NCBI RefSeq assembly: GCF_001665535.1
Contig: NZ_LZSQ01000001.1
Coordinates: forward strand, 49,675-113,674
Length of the DNA: 64,000 bases
Direction of reading: 5' to 3'
Source: Mycobacterium sp. 852002-51961_SCH5331710
GTDB taxonomy: Bacteria > Actinomycetota > Actinomycetes > Mycobacteriales > Mycobacteriaceae
Part shown: piece after piece, positions 54,289 through 63,537 of the stretch
Position numbering within the stretch: position 1 is the stretch's first letter
Layout: each line of letters begins with the position of its first letter
Translations under genes and position numbers: made by a program
The notes under the pieces: model-generated
What the model was told of the DNA's origin: nothing
The model's input: only the letters and a program-made list of their open reading frames with translations
Databases searched by the model: none

Positions 54289-55250
54289 TACGGCTCCAGC
54301 ACGACCTTGCCCAGCACGCCGCCGTCGGCCAGCGCCTGCAGCGCGTCGGCGCCCTTCGACAGCGGGTAGCGCACGGGCGGCGGCGGGCGCAGTCCGGCCT
54401 TGACGAGTTGCGCGACGCCGAACTCGAACACCGACTGCGAGCCCGGCTTGCGGTTGACGTACTCGCCGTAGCCGACACCGATCACCGCGACGTTGCGCAG
54501 CAGCAGCCGGTTCACCTTCACGGTCGGGATCCCGCCCGCCGCAAAGCCGATCACCAACAGCCGCCCCTCCACCGAGAGCGCCCGGACGGCGTCGTCGAAC
54601 GCGTCACCGCCGATCGGGTCGACCACCAGATCGACGCCGCGGCCCTCGGTCGCCTCCTGCACCGCCGTCAACCATCCGTCGGTCAACGGCAGCACGACAT
54701 CGGCGCCCAGCGACTCGACGAACTCGACGGCGTGCGGGCGGTGCACCATCGCGATCACCCTGGCGCCCAACGCCTTCGCGACCTGCACCGCCGCGGTGCC
54801 GACACCTCCGGCCGACCCCAGCACCAGCACCGTCTCACCCGGCCGCAGCGCGCCGCGCTTGGCCAGCGCGAAGTACATCGTCTGGTAGTTACCCAGCAGC
54901 GCAACGGCTTGCGCGTCGTCGAGATCGTCCGGCGTGGGCTTGACGCTCTCGGGCGCCACCGCCACCCGCTCCGCCCATCCGCCGAGCATGGACAGCGCCG
55001 TCACCCGCTGCCCCGGCTTGAACTCCGACTCGTACGGCGCAGAACGCACCACCCCGGCGACCTCCATGCCGGGGACGAACGGCGGGTCGAGCCGCAGCTG
55101 GTATTCGCCGCGCAAGAGCAGCAGGTCGGGGAAGCTGACCCCGGCCGCACCGACGTCGACGACGATGACGTCCTCGCCGCCGACATCGTCGACGTCGGTG
55201 TAGGCCAGTCCGGCCGGTCCGGTGAGTTCTTGCGCGACAAGCGCTTTCAT
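54288..55250 (-). CDS. NADPH:quinone oxidoreductase-type dehydrogenase (Rv0149-like)
   Basis: The 320-residue zinc-free medium-chain reductase has G-M-E-V-A-G near residue 59 and the nucleotide motif G-S-A-G-G-V-G-T-A near 140. It reduces quinones or enones with NADPH. ATG 55250 (MKALVAQEL) begins the conserved domain; the open frame upstream has no sequence in common with the family. Its neighbours, an SDR and an ALDH, match Rv0147-Rv0149. Confidence 0.9.
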   Translation of the reverse strand: MKALVAQELTGPAGLAYTDVDDVGGEDVIVVDVGAAGVSFPDLLLLRGEYQLRLDPPFVPGMEVAGVVRSAPYESEFKPGQRVTALSMLGGWAERVAVAPESVKPTPDDLDDAQAVALLGNYQTMYFALAKRGALRPGETVLVLGSAGGVGTAAVQVAKALGARVIAMVHRPHAVEFVESLGADVVLPLTDGWLTAVQEATEGRGVDLVVDPIGGDAFDDAVRALSVEGRLLVIGFAAGGIPTVKVNRLLLRNVAVIGVGYGEYVNRKPGSQSVFEFGVAQLVKAGLRPPPPVRYPLSKGADALQALADGGVLGKVVLEP

Positions 55251-55255
55251 CGAAC

Positions 55256-56119
55256 TCAGCCGAGGCTGAAGGTTGCCCGCTGCGCCGCCGACAAGTCGGT
55301 GATCTCGCCCCACTTCGCGGCGATGTCGTCGACGGAGGGCACCTCGGTGAAGGTGACGCCCTCGTTCTGGAACAGCGCGGTGCGCTGCACCTTGCCACCG
55401 CCGACGATGAACACCGAAGCGGTCTCGGGCACTTCCTCGGTCATCAGGTAAGCCACCACCGGCGCAACGTATTCCGGCGTCAGCTTCTCGAAGACCTCCG
55501 GCGGCAGGATGTCCTGCGTCATCCGGGTCGCGGCGATCGGTGCGAGCGCGTTGGTCTTGATGTTGTACTTCGCGCCCTCCTGGGCCAGCGTGTTGATCAG
55601 GCCGACGAGGCCGAGCTTGGCGGCGCCGTAGTTGGCCTGGCCGAAGTTGCCGAACAGGCCGCTGGTCGAGGTGGCCACGACGACGCGGCCGAAGTTGTTC
55701 TCCCGGAAGTGCGGCCAGGCGGCGCGGATCACGTTGTAGCCGCCGTACAGGTGGACCTTGAGTACGGCGTCCCAGTTCTCGAACGTCATCTTGTGGAACG
55801 TGCCGTCGCGCAGGATGCCCGCGTTGGAGACGACGCCGTCGATCTTGCCGAACTCGTCGAGCGCGGTCTTGATGATGTTCTCGGCGCCCTCGGTTTCGGC
55901 CACCGAGTCGTAGTTGGCCACGGCGCGGCCACCGGCGTCCTTGATCTCCTGGACGACCTGGTCGGCCATGTTGTGGCCGGCGCCGGTGCCGTCACGTGCA
56001 CCACCGAGGTCGTTGACGACGACGCTGGCGCCCTCCTTGGCGAGCGTCAACGCGTATTCGCGCCCCAGTCCGCCTCCGGCACCGGTGACGACGATGACGC
56101 GATCCTGCACTCCTGGCAT
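55256..56119 (-). CDS. SDR of the hydroxysteroid-dehydrogenase/MFE type (Rv0148-like)
   Basis: The 287-residue SDR has T-G-A-G-G-G-L-G-R near residue 12, N-D-L-G-G-A near 36, N-A-G-I near 98 and Y-G-A-A-K near 164. The N-D-L-G start and C-terminal length resemble the dehydrogenase part of MFE-2 beta-oxidation proteins, so 3-hydroxyacyl-CoA is a likely substrate. It is five bases upstream of the quinone-oxidoreductase gene. Confidence 0.92.
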   Translation of the reverse strand: MPGVQDRVIVVTGAGGGLGREYALTLAKEGASVVVNDLGGARDGTGAGHNMADQVVQEIKDAGGRAVANYDSVAETEGAENIIKTALDEFGKIDGVVSNAGILRDGTFHKMTFENWDAVLKVHLYGGYNVIRAAWPHFRENNFGRVVVATSTSGLFGNFGQANYGAAKLGLVGLINTLAQEGAKYNIKTNALAPIAATRMTQDILPPEVFEKLTPEYVAPVVAYLMTEEVPETASVFIVGGGKVQRTALFQNEGVTFTEVPSVDDIAAKWGEITDLSAAQRATFSLG

Positions 56120-56166
56120 GGGATTCCTCTCTGCTGTGCTGGTCCCGAGGCGCTGCGCGCCTACCC

Positions 56167-57567
56167 CTAGAAGAGCTTTTTGGCGAGCTTTAGCGCCTTC
56201 TCTGTATACGGGGGATAGATGAATGCGCCGACGTCGGGTCGGGTCGGTTTGGTCATCACGGTCTTCTTGTGGCTGAACTGCTCGAAGCCGTACCTGCCGT
56301 GGTAGGCGCCCATGCCCGACGGGCCGACGCCGCCGAACGGCAGCTTGTTGGTGGCGAAGTGGAACAGCAGGTGGTTGACCACCATGCCGCCGGCCGGCAC
56401 CTCCTTGATCACCCGTTCCCGGATGCTCTTGGTCTTGGTGAACAGGTACGCCGCCAACGGCTTCGGCCGCGAGTTCACGAAACTGATTGCGTCGTCGAGG
56501 GATTGGACCGTCACGACGGGCAGGATCGGACCGAAGATCTCGTCGGTCATCAGCGGTTCCGCGGGGTCGGGGTCGACCACGACCGTCGGCTGGATGCTGA
56601 TCTTCGACGCGTCGGAACCGCCGCCGATCACGACCTCACCCTTGGTCGCGGCCAGCGCGTCGGTCAGCCGGCCGAAGTGCCGTTCGTTGACGATGCGCTT
56701 GCCGTCGGGGTTCTCGGACTCGAACGTCGTCACCGCCTCTTTGATCTTGTCGACCAGCTTGTCGCGGATCTTCGCGTCGGCGAGCACGTAGTCGGGCGCG
56801 ATGCAGATCTGCCCGGAGTTGATCAGCTTGGTCCAGGCGATGCGCTTGGCCGCGACGTCGACGTCGGCGTCGGCCGACACGATGACCGGGCTCTTGCCGC
56901 CGAGTTCGAGCGTGACCGGCGTCAAGTGCGGTGCGGCGCCCTCGTAGACCTTGCGGCCGATCTCGGTGCCGCCGGTGAAGCAGATGTGGTCGAAGCCCTG
57001 CGAAATGAGCTCTTGGCTGACCGAACCGTCGCCCTCGATCACCGCGATCGCATCGGAGTCGAGGTACCGCGGCACCAGCTCAGCCATGAGCGCCGACGAA
57101 GCCGGGCAGACCTCGGACGGCTTGAGCACCACGGTGTTACCCGCCGCGATCGCCCCGATCGCCGGGCCCAGCGTCAGCACGAACGGGAAGTTCCACGCGC
57201 CGATGACCAACACCGTGCCGAAGGGCTCGTACTCGACCCAGCCCCGGCCGGGCAGCTGCGACATCTCCAGCAGCCGGTAGCGGCGGCGGGTCCACTTCTT
57301 CACGTTCTTCGCGGCGTCCTTGGCCTCGCCCGCGGTGCTCGCGATGTCGGCCAGCCACGCCTCGAAGCGGCTGCGGCCCAGATCCTGTTCGAGCGCGGCG
57401 GCGATGGCCTCCTCGTTCTCGACGGCGAGGCGCTCGATCGCCTTGAGCTGCCGTTTACGCCACTCGAGGTCCCTGGTGCGTCCGGTTTTGAAGGTCTCTC
57501 GCAGCCGGCGGACGACGCTGGGAATGTCGTCGGTGGCTTGGGTGGGAGCGGCGATGTCGGTGGTCAT
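56167..57567 (-). CDS. Aldehyde dehydrogenase (Rv0147-like, class 3 type)
   Basis: The 466-residue enzyme oxidises aldehydes, probably fatty ones, to acids. The catalytic Glu lies in E-L-G-G-K-S-P near residue 221 and Cys in G-Q-I-C-I-A-P-D-Y near 255, the latter typical of class-3 fatty aldehyde dehydrogenases. A hydrophobic C-terminal segment (V-G-A-F-I-Y-P-P) may touch the membrane. It is upstream of and transcribed with the SDR (47-bp gap). A perfect palindrome sits 41 bp before the start. Confidence 0.93.
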   Translation of the reverse strand: MTTDIAAPTQATDDIPSVVRRLRETFKTGRTRDLEWRKRQLKAIERLAVENEEAIAAALEQDLGRSRFEAWLADIASTAGEAKDAAKNVKKWTRRRYRLLEMSQLPGRGWVEYEPFGTVLVIGAWNFPFVLTLGPAIGAIAAGNTVVLKPSEVCPASSALMAELVPRYLDSDAIAVIEGDGSVSQELISQGFDHICFTGGTEIGRKVYEGAAPHLTPVTLELGGKSPVIVSADADVDVAAKRIAWTKLINSGQICIAPDYVLADAKIRDKLVDKIKEAVTTFESENPDGKRIVNERHFGRLTDALAATKGEVVIGGGSDASKISIQPTVVVDPDPAEPLMTDEIFGPILPVVTVQSLDDAISFVNSRPKPLAAYLFTKTKSIRERVIKEVPAGGMVVNHLLFHFATNKLPFGGVGPSGMGAYHGRYGFEQFSHKKTVMTKPTRPDVGAFIYPPYTEKALKLAKKLF

Positions 57568-57607
57568 GGGGGAGTCCTTCCTGACCCGAGGAATGCCCCG
57601 ATCCTAA

Positions 57608-57619
57608 CCAACCGGTTGG
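57608..57619. promoter_or_regulatory. Perfect 12-bp palindrome CCAACCGGTTGG upstream of the aldehyde dehydrogenase
   Basis: CCAACCGGTTGG lies in the 71-bp gap between the methyltransferase stop and the aldehyde dehydrogenase start. It has the AACnnGTT core but not the outer T/A of the KstR consensus. Two TetR genes are encoded at 58.6 and 59.4 kb and are candidate binders. Confidence 0.55.
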
Positions 57620-57638
57620 GCCGCCCAGAAGGGCTCCG

Positions 57639-58628
<990 letters not shown>

Positions 58629-58635
58629 TCACCCG

Positions 58636-59310
58636 TCAGGACTGAAGGCGCCAGAGATTGTTCGACATCAGCAGCTCGAACTGCCGCACCACGGCCTTGA
58701 GCTCGTCGTGGCTGCCGACGAAGCCGGCGTAGAAGCCCATGCCCCACATCACCGCGACGAGCATCTCGACCAGCGATTCGACCTCGGTATCGGTGGTGAG
58801 CTCGCCGCGCTGGATGGCCTCGTTGACCGCCCAGGCCACGAATTCGCGGGAATGCCGCAGCGAGTCGTGCTCCTCGTCGGCGAGCTCCGGGTGGCGCTGG
58901 GCCTCGAGCACCGACGTCACCAAAAAGGCTGCGGCCGAACGATCTTCGGACTCGGCCTGCATCGCCGCGGTGAAGTACGCCGACAGCCTGGCGAGCAGGT
59001 TCGTCTCGTCCTCCGCGCGTGCCCGGCCCGCGCTAACTATCGCGGCGTTGGTCTGCTGCACGACCTCGCGCCACAACACCTGCTTGTTGGAGAAGTAGTG
59101 GTTGATCGCCGGCCGCGTCAGATCCGCCCGAATCGCGATCGCCTGGAAGGTCGCGGCGTCATATCCGAGTTCGCTGAAAACCTCGCGCGCAGCCCCTATG
59201 ATGCGCTCACGTGTCTCCGCAGCCTTCGCTGCGGGTGGACGACCCGGACCCCTACTCGCCGTATGCGGCACGGTCAAATTGTGCCACACGTCACCTGGTG
59301 CTTCAGACAT
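58636..59310 (-). CDS. TetR-family regulator
   Basis: The 224-residue protein starts at ATG 59310 with AGGAG close upstream. Helix-turn-helix at about residues 25-70 (F-S-E-L-G-Y-D-A-A-T, then R-P-A-I-N-H-Y-F-S-N-K), followed by a helical ligand domain. It is downstream-facing on the ALDH/SDR strand and divergent from another TetR gene, so the 108-bp gap probably carries both promoters. Confidence 0.9.
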   Translation of the reverse strand: MSEAPGDVWHNLTVPHTASRGPGRPPAAKAAETRERIIGAAREVFSELGYDAATFQAIAIRADLTRPAINHYFSNKQVLWREVVQQTNAAIVSAGRARAEDETNLLARLSAYFTAAMQAESEDRSAAAFLVTSVLEAQRHPELADEEHDSLRHSREFVAWAVNEAIQRGELTTDTEVESLVEMLVAVMWGMGFYAGFVGSHDELKAVVRQFELLMSNNLWRLQS

Positions 59311-59418
59311 CAGCTCCTGGCGCCGCCCCGACCAGCCGTTTGTCAGCAAATCACGAGATTTGATCGCCGAGAAATCCGACGTAGAGAATCAGCACCTCTT
59401 GGAACTAATGTCCAGGTA

Positions 59419-59985
59419 ATGGGGAGCGTCGTGTCGCGGGACGGTTACTTCGATGTGGGTATCGAGATTCTGTCCGACATGGGGTACGGCGGCCTGAAAC
59501 TGGCGGAGGTCTGTCAACGCCTCGGCGTGACGACCGGCTCGTTCTACCACTACTTCCCGAATTGGCCCGCCTACACCAGGGAGCTGCTCTCGCACTGGAC
59601 GCAAGAGCGCACGGTGCGGGTGATCGAGGCCGTCCGCAGTGAGCCGGACCCGCGCCGCCGCATCGACGCCCTGTTCCAGACCGGGCTGGATCTGCCCCAC
59701 AGCGCGGAAGCCGCGATCCGCGTGTGGAGCGCGCTGGACCCGCACGTGCACGAGGTGCAGGTGGCAGTCGACCAGCAGCGCTTCGACATCCTCTACGAAT
59801 CGGCGTTCGAGATCCTGGAGAACAAACGCCAGGCACAGCTTTTCGCTGAATCCGCCGTGTACGTCTTCATCGGGTACGAGCAGACGAAGTTGACGCCCGA
59901 CCCAGACGGATTGCAGTGGATCTCCGCACAGCTACGCCAGGCCCTCGACGACGGCCGGTTCGCGTCGGTTCCCGACGCCGAGTAG
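59419..59985 (+). CDS. TetR-family regulator
   Basis: The 188-residue protein has a helix-turn-helix at about residues 10-55 (L-K-L-A-E-V-C-Q-R-L-G-V-T-T-G-S-F-Y-H-Y-F) and a short ligand domain. ATG 59419 is the first start that fits; the long open frame upstream is antisense to the other TetR and the methyltransferase. It probably controls the FUSC membrane protein gene that follows directly. Confidence 0.88.
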   Translation: MGSVVSRDGYFDVGIEILSDMGYGGLKLAEVCQRLGVTTGSFYHYFPNWPAYTRELLSHWTQERTVRVIEAVRSEPDPRRRIDALFQTGLDLPHSAEAAIRVWSALDPHVHEVQVAVDQQRFDILYESAFEILENKRQAQLFAESAVYVFIGYEQTKLTPDPDGLQWISAQLRQALDDGRFASVPDAE

Positions 59986-59999
59986 CGCGGGCGGCGGGG

Positions 60000-62171
60000 T
60001 TGTCGCTCTCTGAAGTCGTCGCTCCGCTGCTGCGCCGCGCCGAAAACCGGCTGCGGCGGCGCGATCCCGAACTGGACGCGCTGCGGCGCGCGATCCGGGC
60101 CGCGATCGTGGTGCCGATCGCCGCCGCAGTGAGCTTCGCGGTCGGCGGCGGAACCCAGACACCGATGATCACGATCTTCGGCTCGGTCTCGCTGCTGATC
60201 ATGGTCGACTTTCCGGGCAACCGGCCGGCTCGCGCGCTGGCGTATCTGGGGCTGGCGATCAACGGCGCCATCCTGATCACGCTCGGCACCCTGGTCGCTC
60301 CGCATCCGTGGCTGAGCGTCGCGGCGATGTTCGTACTCGGGGTGGTGGTGACGTTCTCGGGAGTGCTCAGCGAGATCATCGCCTCCGGCCAACGTGCGAC
60401 GCTGCTGACGTTCGTGCTGCCCGCATGTACCCCGGTGGGCCCCATCCCCGATCGGCTGCTCGGCTGGCTCATCGCGCTCGTGTTCTGCGTGCCCGCCGCG
60501 CTGTTCCTCCTGCCGCCGCGCCACCACGACGAGTTGCGCAGTGGCGCCGCGCGGGTTTGCGACCGCCTCGCCGACTGTCTGCAGGGCACCACGCCCGCCA
60601 AGAACGTGACCCGGGCGATGAACAACCTGTGGGAGACGTTTCTGGGCGCCGACTACCGCCCGGTCGCGCTGACCGCTGGCAGCCGCGCGCTGGTCCGGGT
60701 GGTCGACGATCTCGGGTGGCTGTCCGACCGGATCTCTGACGACACCGGGCGGTTCCTGGCCGACATGAAGGACCCGCTGATCCGGGTGCTGCGTGATTCG
60801 GCCGCCGTACTGCAGATCTCCGACGTCGCGGCCCGTCGAGCCCGCTCGGCCGATCTCGACGAGGCGCTGACCGAACTGCGCGCGATCGCCCAGGGTCGCT
60901 ATCGCGAAGACATCGTCGAGATCCTCGCATCGCCCGACGACGCGGACGCCATCGAGGTGGGCCGGAAGTTGTTGGGACGACGCACGTTTTCGGCCACGGT
61001 CGGGGTGACCGGCCGTGTCATTCGCAACGCCGCGGCGGCCGACGCCCGCCCGGTGTTGGCGCGCGTGCTGGGCCGCGGGCTGCCCAAGACCGGCACCGCG
61101 GACTGGGTGATGCCCGAGACGACGGCCGTCGCCGCCATCACGAGCGGGTTCTTCGCCACCCGGGCGGTGGTGCTGCGCAACAGCATTCGCACCGGTCTGG
61201 GTTTGGCGCTGGCCATCGCCGTCACCCATCTGTTCCCGCTCGAGCACGGCTTCTGGGTCGTACTCGGCGCGATGTCGGTGCTGCGCAGCAGCGCGCTGAC
61301 CACCGGCACGCGGGTGTTGCGCGCCGTCGCGGGCACCGCGATCGGATTTCTGTTGGGCGTCGGGCTGATCGAACTGGTCGGCGTGGATCCGGTCGTGATG
61401 TGGATGCTCCTGCCGGTGGTGGCCTTCGGTTCGGCGTTCGTGCCGGAGGTGGCGTCTTTCATCGCCGGCCAGGCCGCGTTCACGATGATGGTGCTGATCA
61501 TCTTCAACCTGATCGCGCCGACCGGTTGGAGTGTCGGGCTGATCCGCGTCGAGGACGTGGCCGTCGGGGCGCTTGTGGGCATCATGGTTTCGCTGTTGTT
61601 GTGGCCGCGGGGTGCGCGTAATCGGTTGGGGCGGGCCATCGACGACGCGTTCGCGGTAGGTGCGACGTTCCTGAGGGAGGCGGTGCTGCGGGTGACCCGC
61701 GGGGCGTCGGAGGAGGCCACGAATCGGGTGATTGCGCTGAGCCAGGAGGCATTGCGCGCGACGCGGACCGTGGATGACGCGGTGCGACAGTTCCTTTCGG
61801 AGAGCAGCGGTCCCACCGACATCCGCGGGCCTGCCGTGCGGTCGGCGAACCGGGCGGTCAGGCTGCGCGCCGCTGCCGAGCTGATCACCGACGTCGTCCC
61901 CCCGCCGCACGGGGTCTACTTGAAGACCAGGGAGGTGCTCGAAACGCACGCGGAGGCCATCTGCGCGAGAGCCACTGGCGGCGCGCCGCGCTCGCTACCG
62001 CGACTCAGTGACGACTTCGTGACGGCGTTGCGGGACGAGACCACCGACGACGAACTGGCTGTCTCGGCGGCGCTGCCGCTGGTGGCGGTCGCGGCACATC
62101 TCGGCGCGTTGAACCTGCTGTACCCGAAGCCCGAGCCGCGGCGGACGGCGGCTAAGGACGGTGCGGCATAA
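60000..62171 (+). CDS. FUSC-family (aromatic acid exporter-like) membrane protein
   Basis: The 723-residue protein has two sets of about six membrane helices (about residues 35-165 and 395-525), each followed by a cytoplasmic helical part, as in FUSC/YccS/AaeB proteins. It may export toxic aromatic acids or lipids; substrate is unknown. The start is unclear: TTG 60000 avoids a long overlap with the TetR gene, while GTG 59916 would overlap by 70 bp. The 3' end overlaps the convergent pirin gene by 20 bp. Confidence 0.85.
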   Translation: MSLSEVVAPLLRRAENRLRRRDPELDALRRAIRAAIVVPIAAAVSFAVGGGTQTPMITIFGSVSLLIMVDFPGNRPARALAYLGLAINGAILITLGTLVAPHPWLSVAAMFVLGVVVTFSGVLSEIIASGQRATLLTFVLPACTPVGPIPDRLLGWLIALVFCVPAALFLLPPRHHDELRSGAARVCDRLADCLQGTTPAKNVTRAMNNLWETFLGADYRPVALTAGSRALVRVVDDLGWLSDRISDDTGRFLADMKDPLIRVLRDSAAVLQISDVAARRARSADLDEALTELRAIAQGRYREDIVEILASPDDADAIEVGRKLLGRRTFSATVGVTGRVIRNAAAADARPVLARVLGRGLPKTGTADWVMPETTAVAAITSGFFATRAVVLRNSIRTGLGLALAIAVTHLFPLEHGFWVVLGAMSVLRSSALTTGTRVLRAVAGTAIGFLLGVGLIELVGVDPVVMWMLLPVVAFGSAFVPEVASFIAGQAAFTMMVLIIFNLIAPTGWSVGLIRVEDVAVGALVGIMVSLLLWPRGARNRLGRAIDDAFAVGATFLREAVLRVTRGASEEATNRVIALSQEALRATRTVDDAVRQFLSESSGPTDIRGPAVRSANRAVRLRAAAELITDVVPPPHGVYLKTREVLETHAEAICARATGGAPRSLPRLSDDFVTALRDETTDDELAVSAALPLVAVAAHLGALNLLYPKPEPRRTAAKDGAA

Positions 62172-63120
62172 GCGCATTCGGCGGGATGGTGCCGAACTTG
62201 CCTGCCTGGTAGTCCTCGAGCGCCTGGACCAGTTCGGACTTGCTGTTCATCACGAACGGGCCGTACTGGAACACGGGTTCGCGGATGGGCCGGCCGCCGA
62301 GGATCAACACCTCGAGTGCGGGACGGTGGGCGTCCTGGTCGCCCTTAGCGTCGACGCGGATCCGGTCGCCGGGTCCGAGCACCGCGAGCTGTCCCTGCTG
62401 GATCGGATGGGCGACGGGCCCGACCGTCCCACGGCCCGACAGCACGTAGACGAGCGCGTTGAAGTCGCGTCGCCAGGGCAGGTCGAGGCGCGCACCCAGC
62501 TGAATCGTTGTATGCGCCAACGTGATCGGGGTGTGTATCACGCCGGGGCCGCTGTGCCCGTCGACGTCACCGGCGATGATCCGCACGAGGGCGCCGCCGT
62601 CGTCGGAGGACAACAGTTTCACCTCGTTGCCCTCGATCGCCTGGTATCGGGGTGAGGCGAATTTGTCCTTGCGAGGCAGGTTCACCCACAGCTGGACGCC
62701 GTGGAACACGCCGCCGCTCTCGACCAACTCGGCGGGCGGGGTCTCGATGTGCAAGATGCCCGAGCCCGCGGTCATCCACTGGGTGGCGCCGTCGGTGATC
62801 AGTCCGCCGCCGCCATGGGAGTCCTGGTGCGCGAAGCGTCCGTCGATCATGTAGGTGACGGTTTCGAAGCCGCGGTGCGGATGCCAGTCGGTGCCGCGCG
62901 GTTCGCCAGGTTCGTACTCGACCTCGCCCATCTGATCCATGTGGACGAACGGATCGAGGTCGGCGGCAGAGACGCCGGCGAACGCACGGACAACCGGGAA
63001 GCCCTCGCCTTCCAGGCCGCGGGGTCCCGTGGTGATCGACCGGACAGGCCGGTCGGTGTCGGAGGGTCCGGCCGCAGCGATACGGGGAAGGGTGAGCGTG
63101 TCGGCGGTGATTGCAGGCAT
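62152..63120 (-). CDS. Pirin family cupin protein, second copy
   Basis: The 322-residue bicupin protein keeps the metal ligands W-H-P-H-R-G-F-E near residue 79 and I-L-H-I-E near 121. It is longer than the pirin at 6166-6957 and closer to classical pirin in its C-terminal cupin (V-Y-V-L-S-G-R-G near 225). Quercetinase-like or regulatory activity is possible. It is convergent with the FUSC gene. Confidence 0.9.
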   Translation of the reverse strand: MPAITADTLTLPRIAAAGPSDTDRPVRSITTGPRGLEGEGFPVVRAFAGVSAADLDPFVHMDQMGEVEYEPGEPRGTDWHPHRGFETVTYMIDGRFAHQDSHGGGGLITDGATQWMTAGSGILHIETPPAELVESGGVFHGVQLWVNLPRKDKFASPRYQAIEGNEVKLLSSDDGGALVRIIAGDVDGHSGPGVIHTPITLAHTTIQLGARLDLPWRRDFNALVYVLSGRGTVGPVAHPIQQGQLAVLGPGDRIRVDAKGDQDAHRPALEVLILGGRPIREPVFQYGPFVMNSKSELVQALEDYQAGKFGTIPPNALMPHRP

Positions 63121-63265
63121 GCCATGGATAACCGGACTGTGGTCCGATTAATTCCATGGGTTTGAGCAGCCCCTGCTGGCGGGGGATCCACCTCTCCGTC
63201 GGCCCTCCTGCCCCCTGTGGATAACTTTCCCCGACTTGTCGGACCCCGCGACTACCCTTTCGTAC

Positions 63266-63535
63266 ATGCGTTCGAATCGAATCTCCGACGTGCTCACCGA
63301 GCTGGAGTCGCTCTATCGGGAGCTCGCGACGTTCCGGCTCGACGGGCTGACACGTACCGAGCTGTACGCGCTGATCGAACAGCTCGACAAGCTCGACAAC
63401 CAGATGGCGGCGCTCGAACAACGGTTGTTCGGCCGACTACTGCTCGACCGCGGCGCGACGCCGCGAGACGTGGCCAGGCGGCTACGCATCTCGCCGGGAG
63501 AGGCGCAACGGCGTCTCGGACAGGCGGCTTCTTAG
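63266..63535 (+). CDS. Truncated DUF222-like N-terminal fragment, 89 residues
   Basis: From ATG 63266 the protein is a set of helices whose order mirrors the first ~95 residues of the DUF222 protein encoded next: an L-x-x-L/E-L segment, D-G-L/E-G-L, a middle helix, then R-L-R-I-S-P-G-E-A-Q-R-R-L against A-L-Q-V-S-R-K-E-A-R-R-R-I. It stops where the DUF222 domain would continue, so it is a shortened paralogue or remnant. TACCCT at 63253-63258 is a possible -10 box for a short or absent leader. It ends two bases before the next ATG. Confidence 0.65.
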   Translation: MRSNRISDVLTELESLYRELATFRLDGLTRTELYALIEQLDKLDNQMAALEQRLFGRLLLDRGATPRDVARRLRISPGEAQRRLGQAAS

Positions 63536-63537
63536 CC

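Noticed and set aside
57605..57620. Full KstR site upstream of the aldehyde dehydrogenase
   Set aside because: The AACnnGTT core is present but both outer fixed bases of TnnAACnnGTTnnA are missing; kept only as a general TetR-like palindrome.
59793..61949. 718-codon minus-strand open frame opposite the FUSC gene
   Set aside because: Composition dominated by Arg, His, Gln and Asp with no domain; the plus strand shows clear membrane helices and family patterns.
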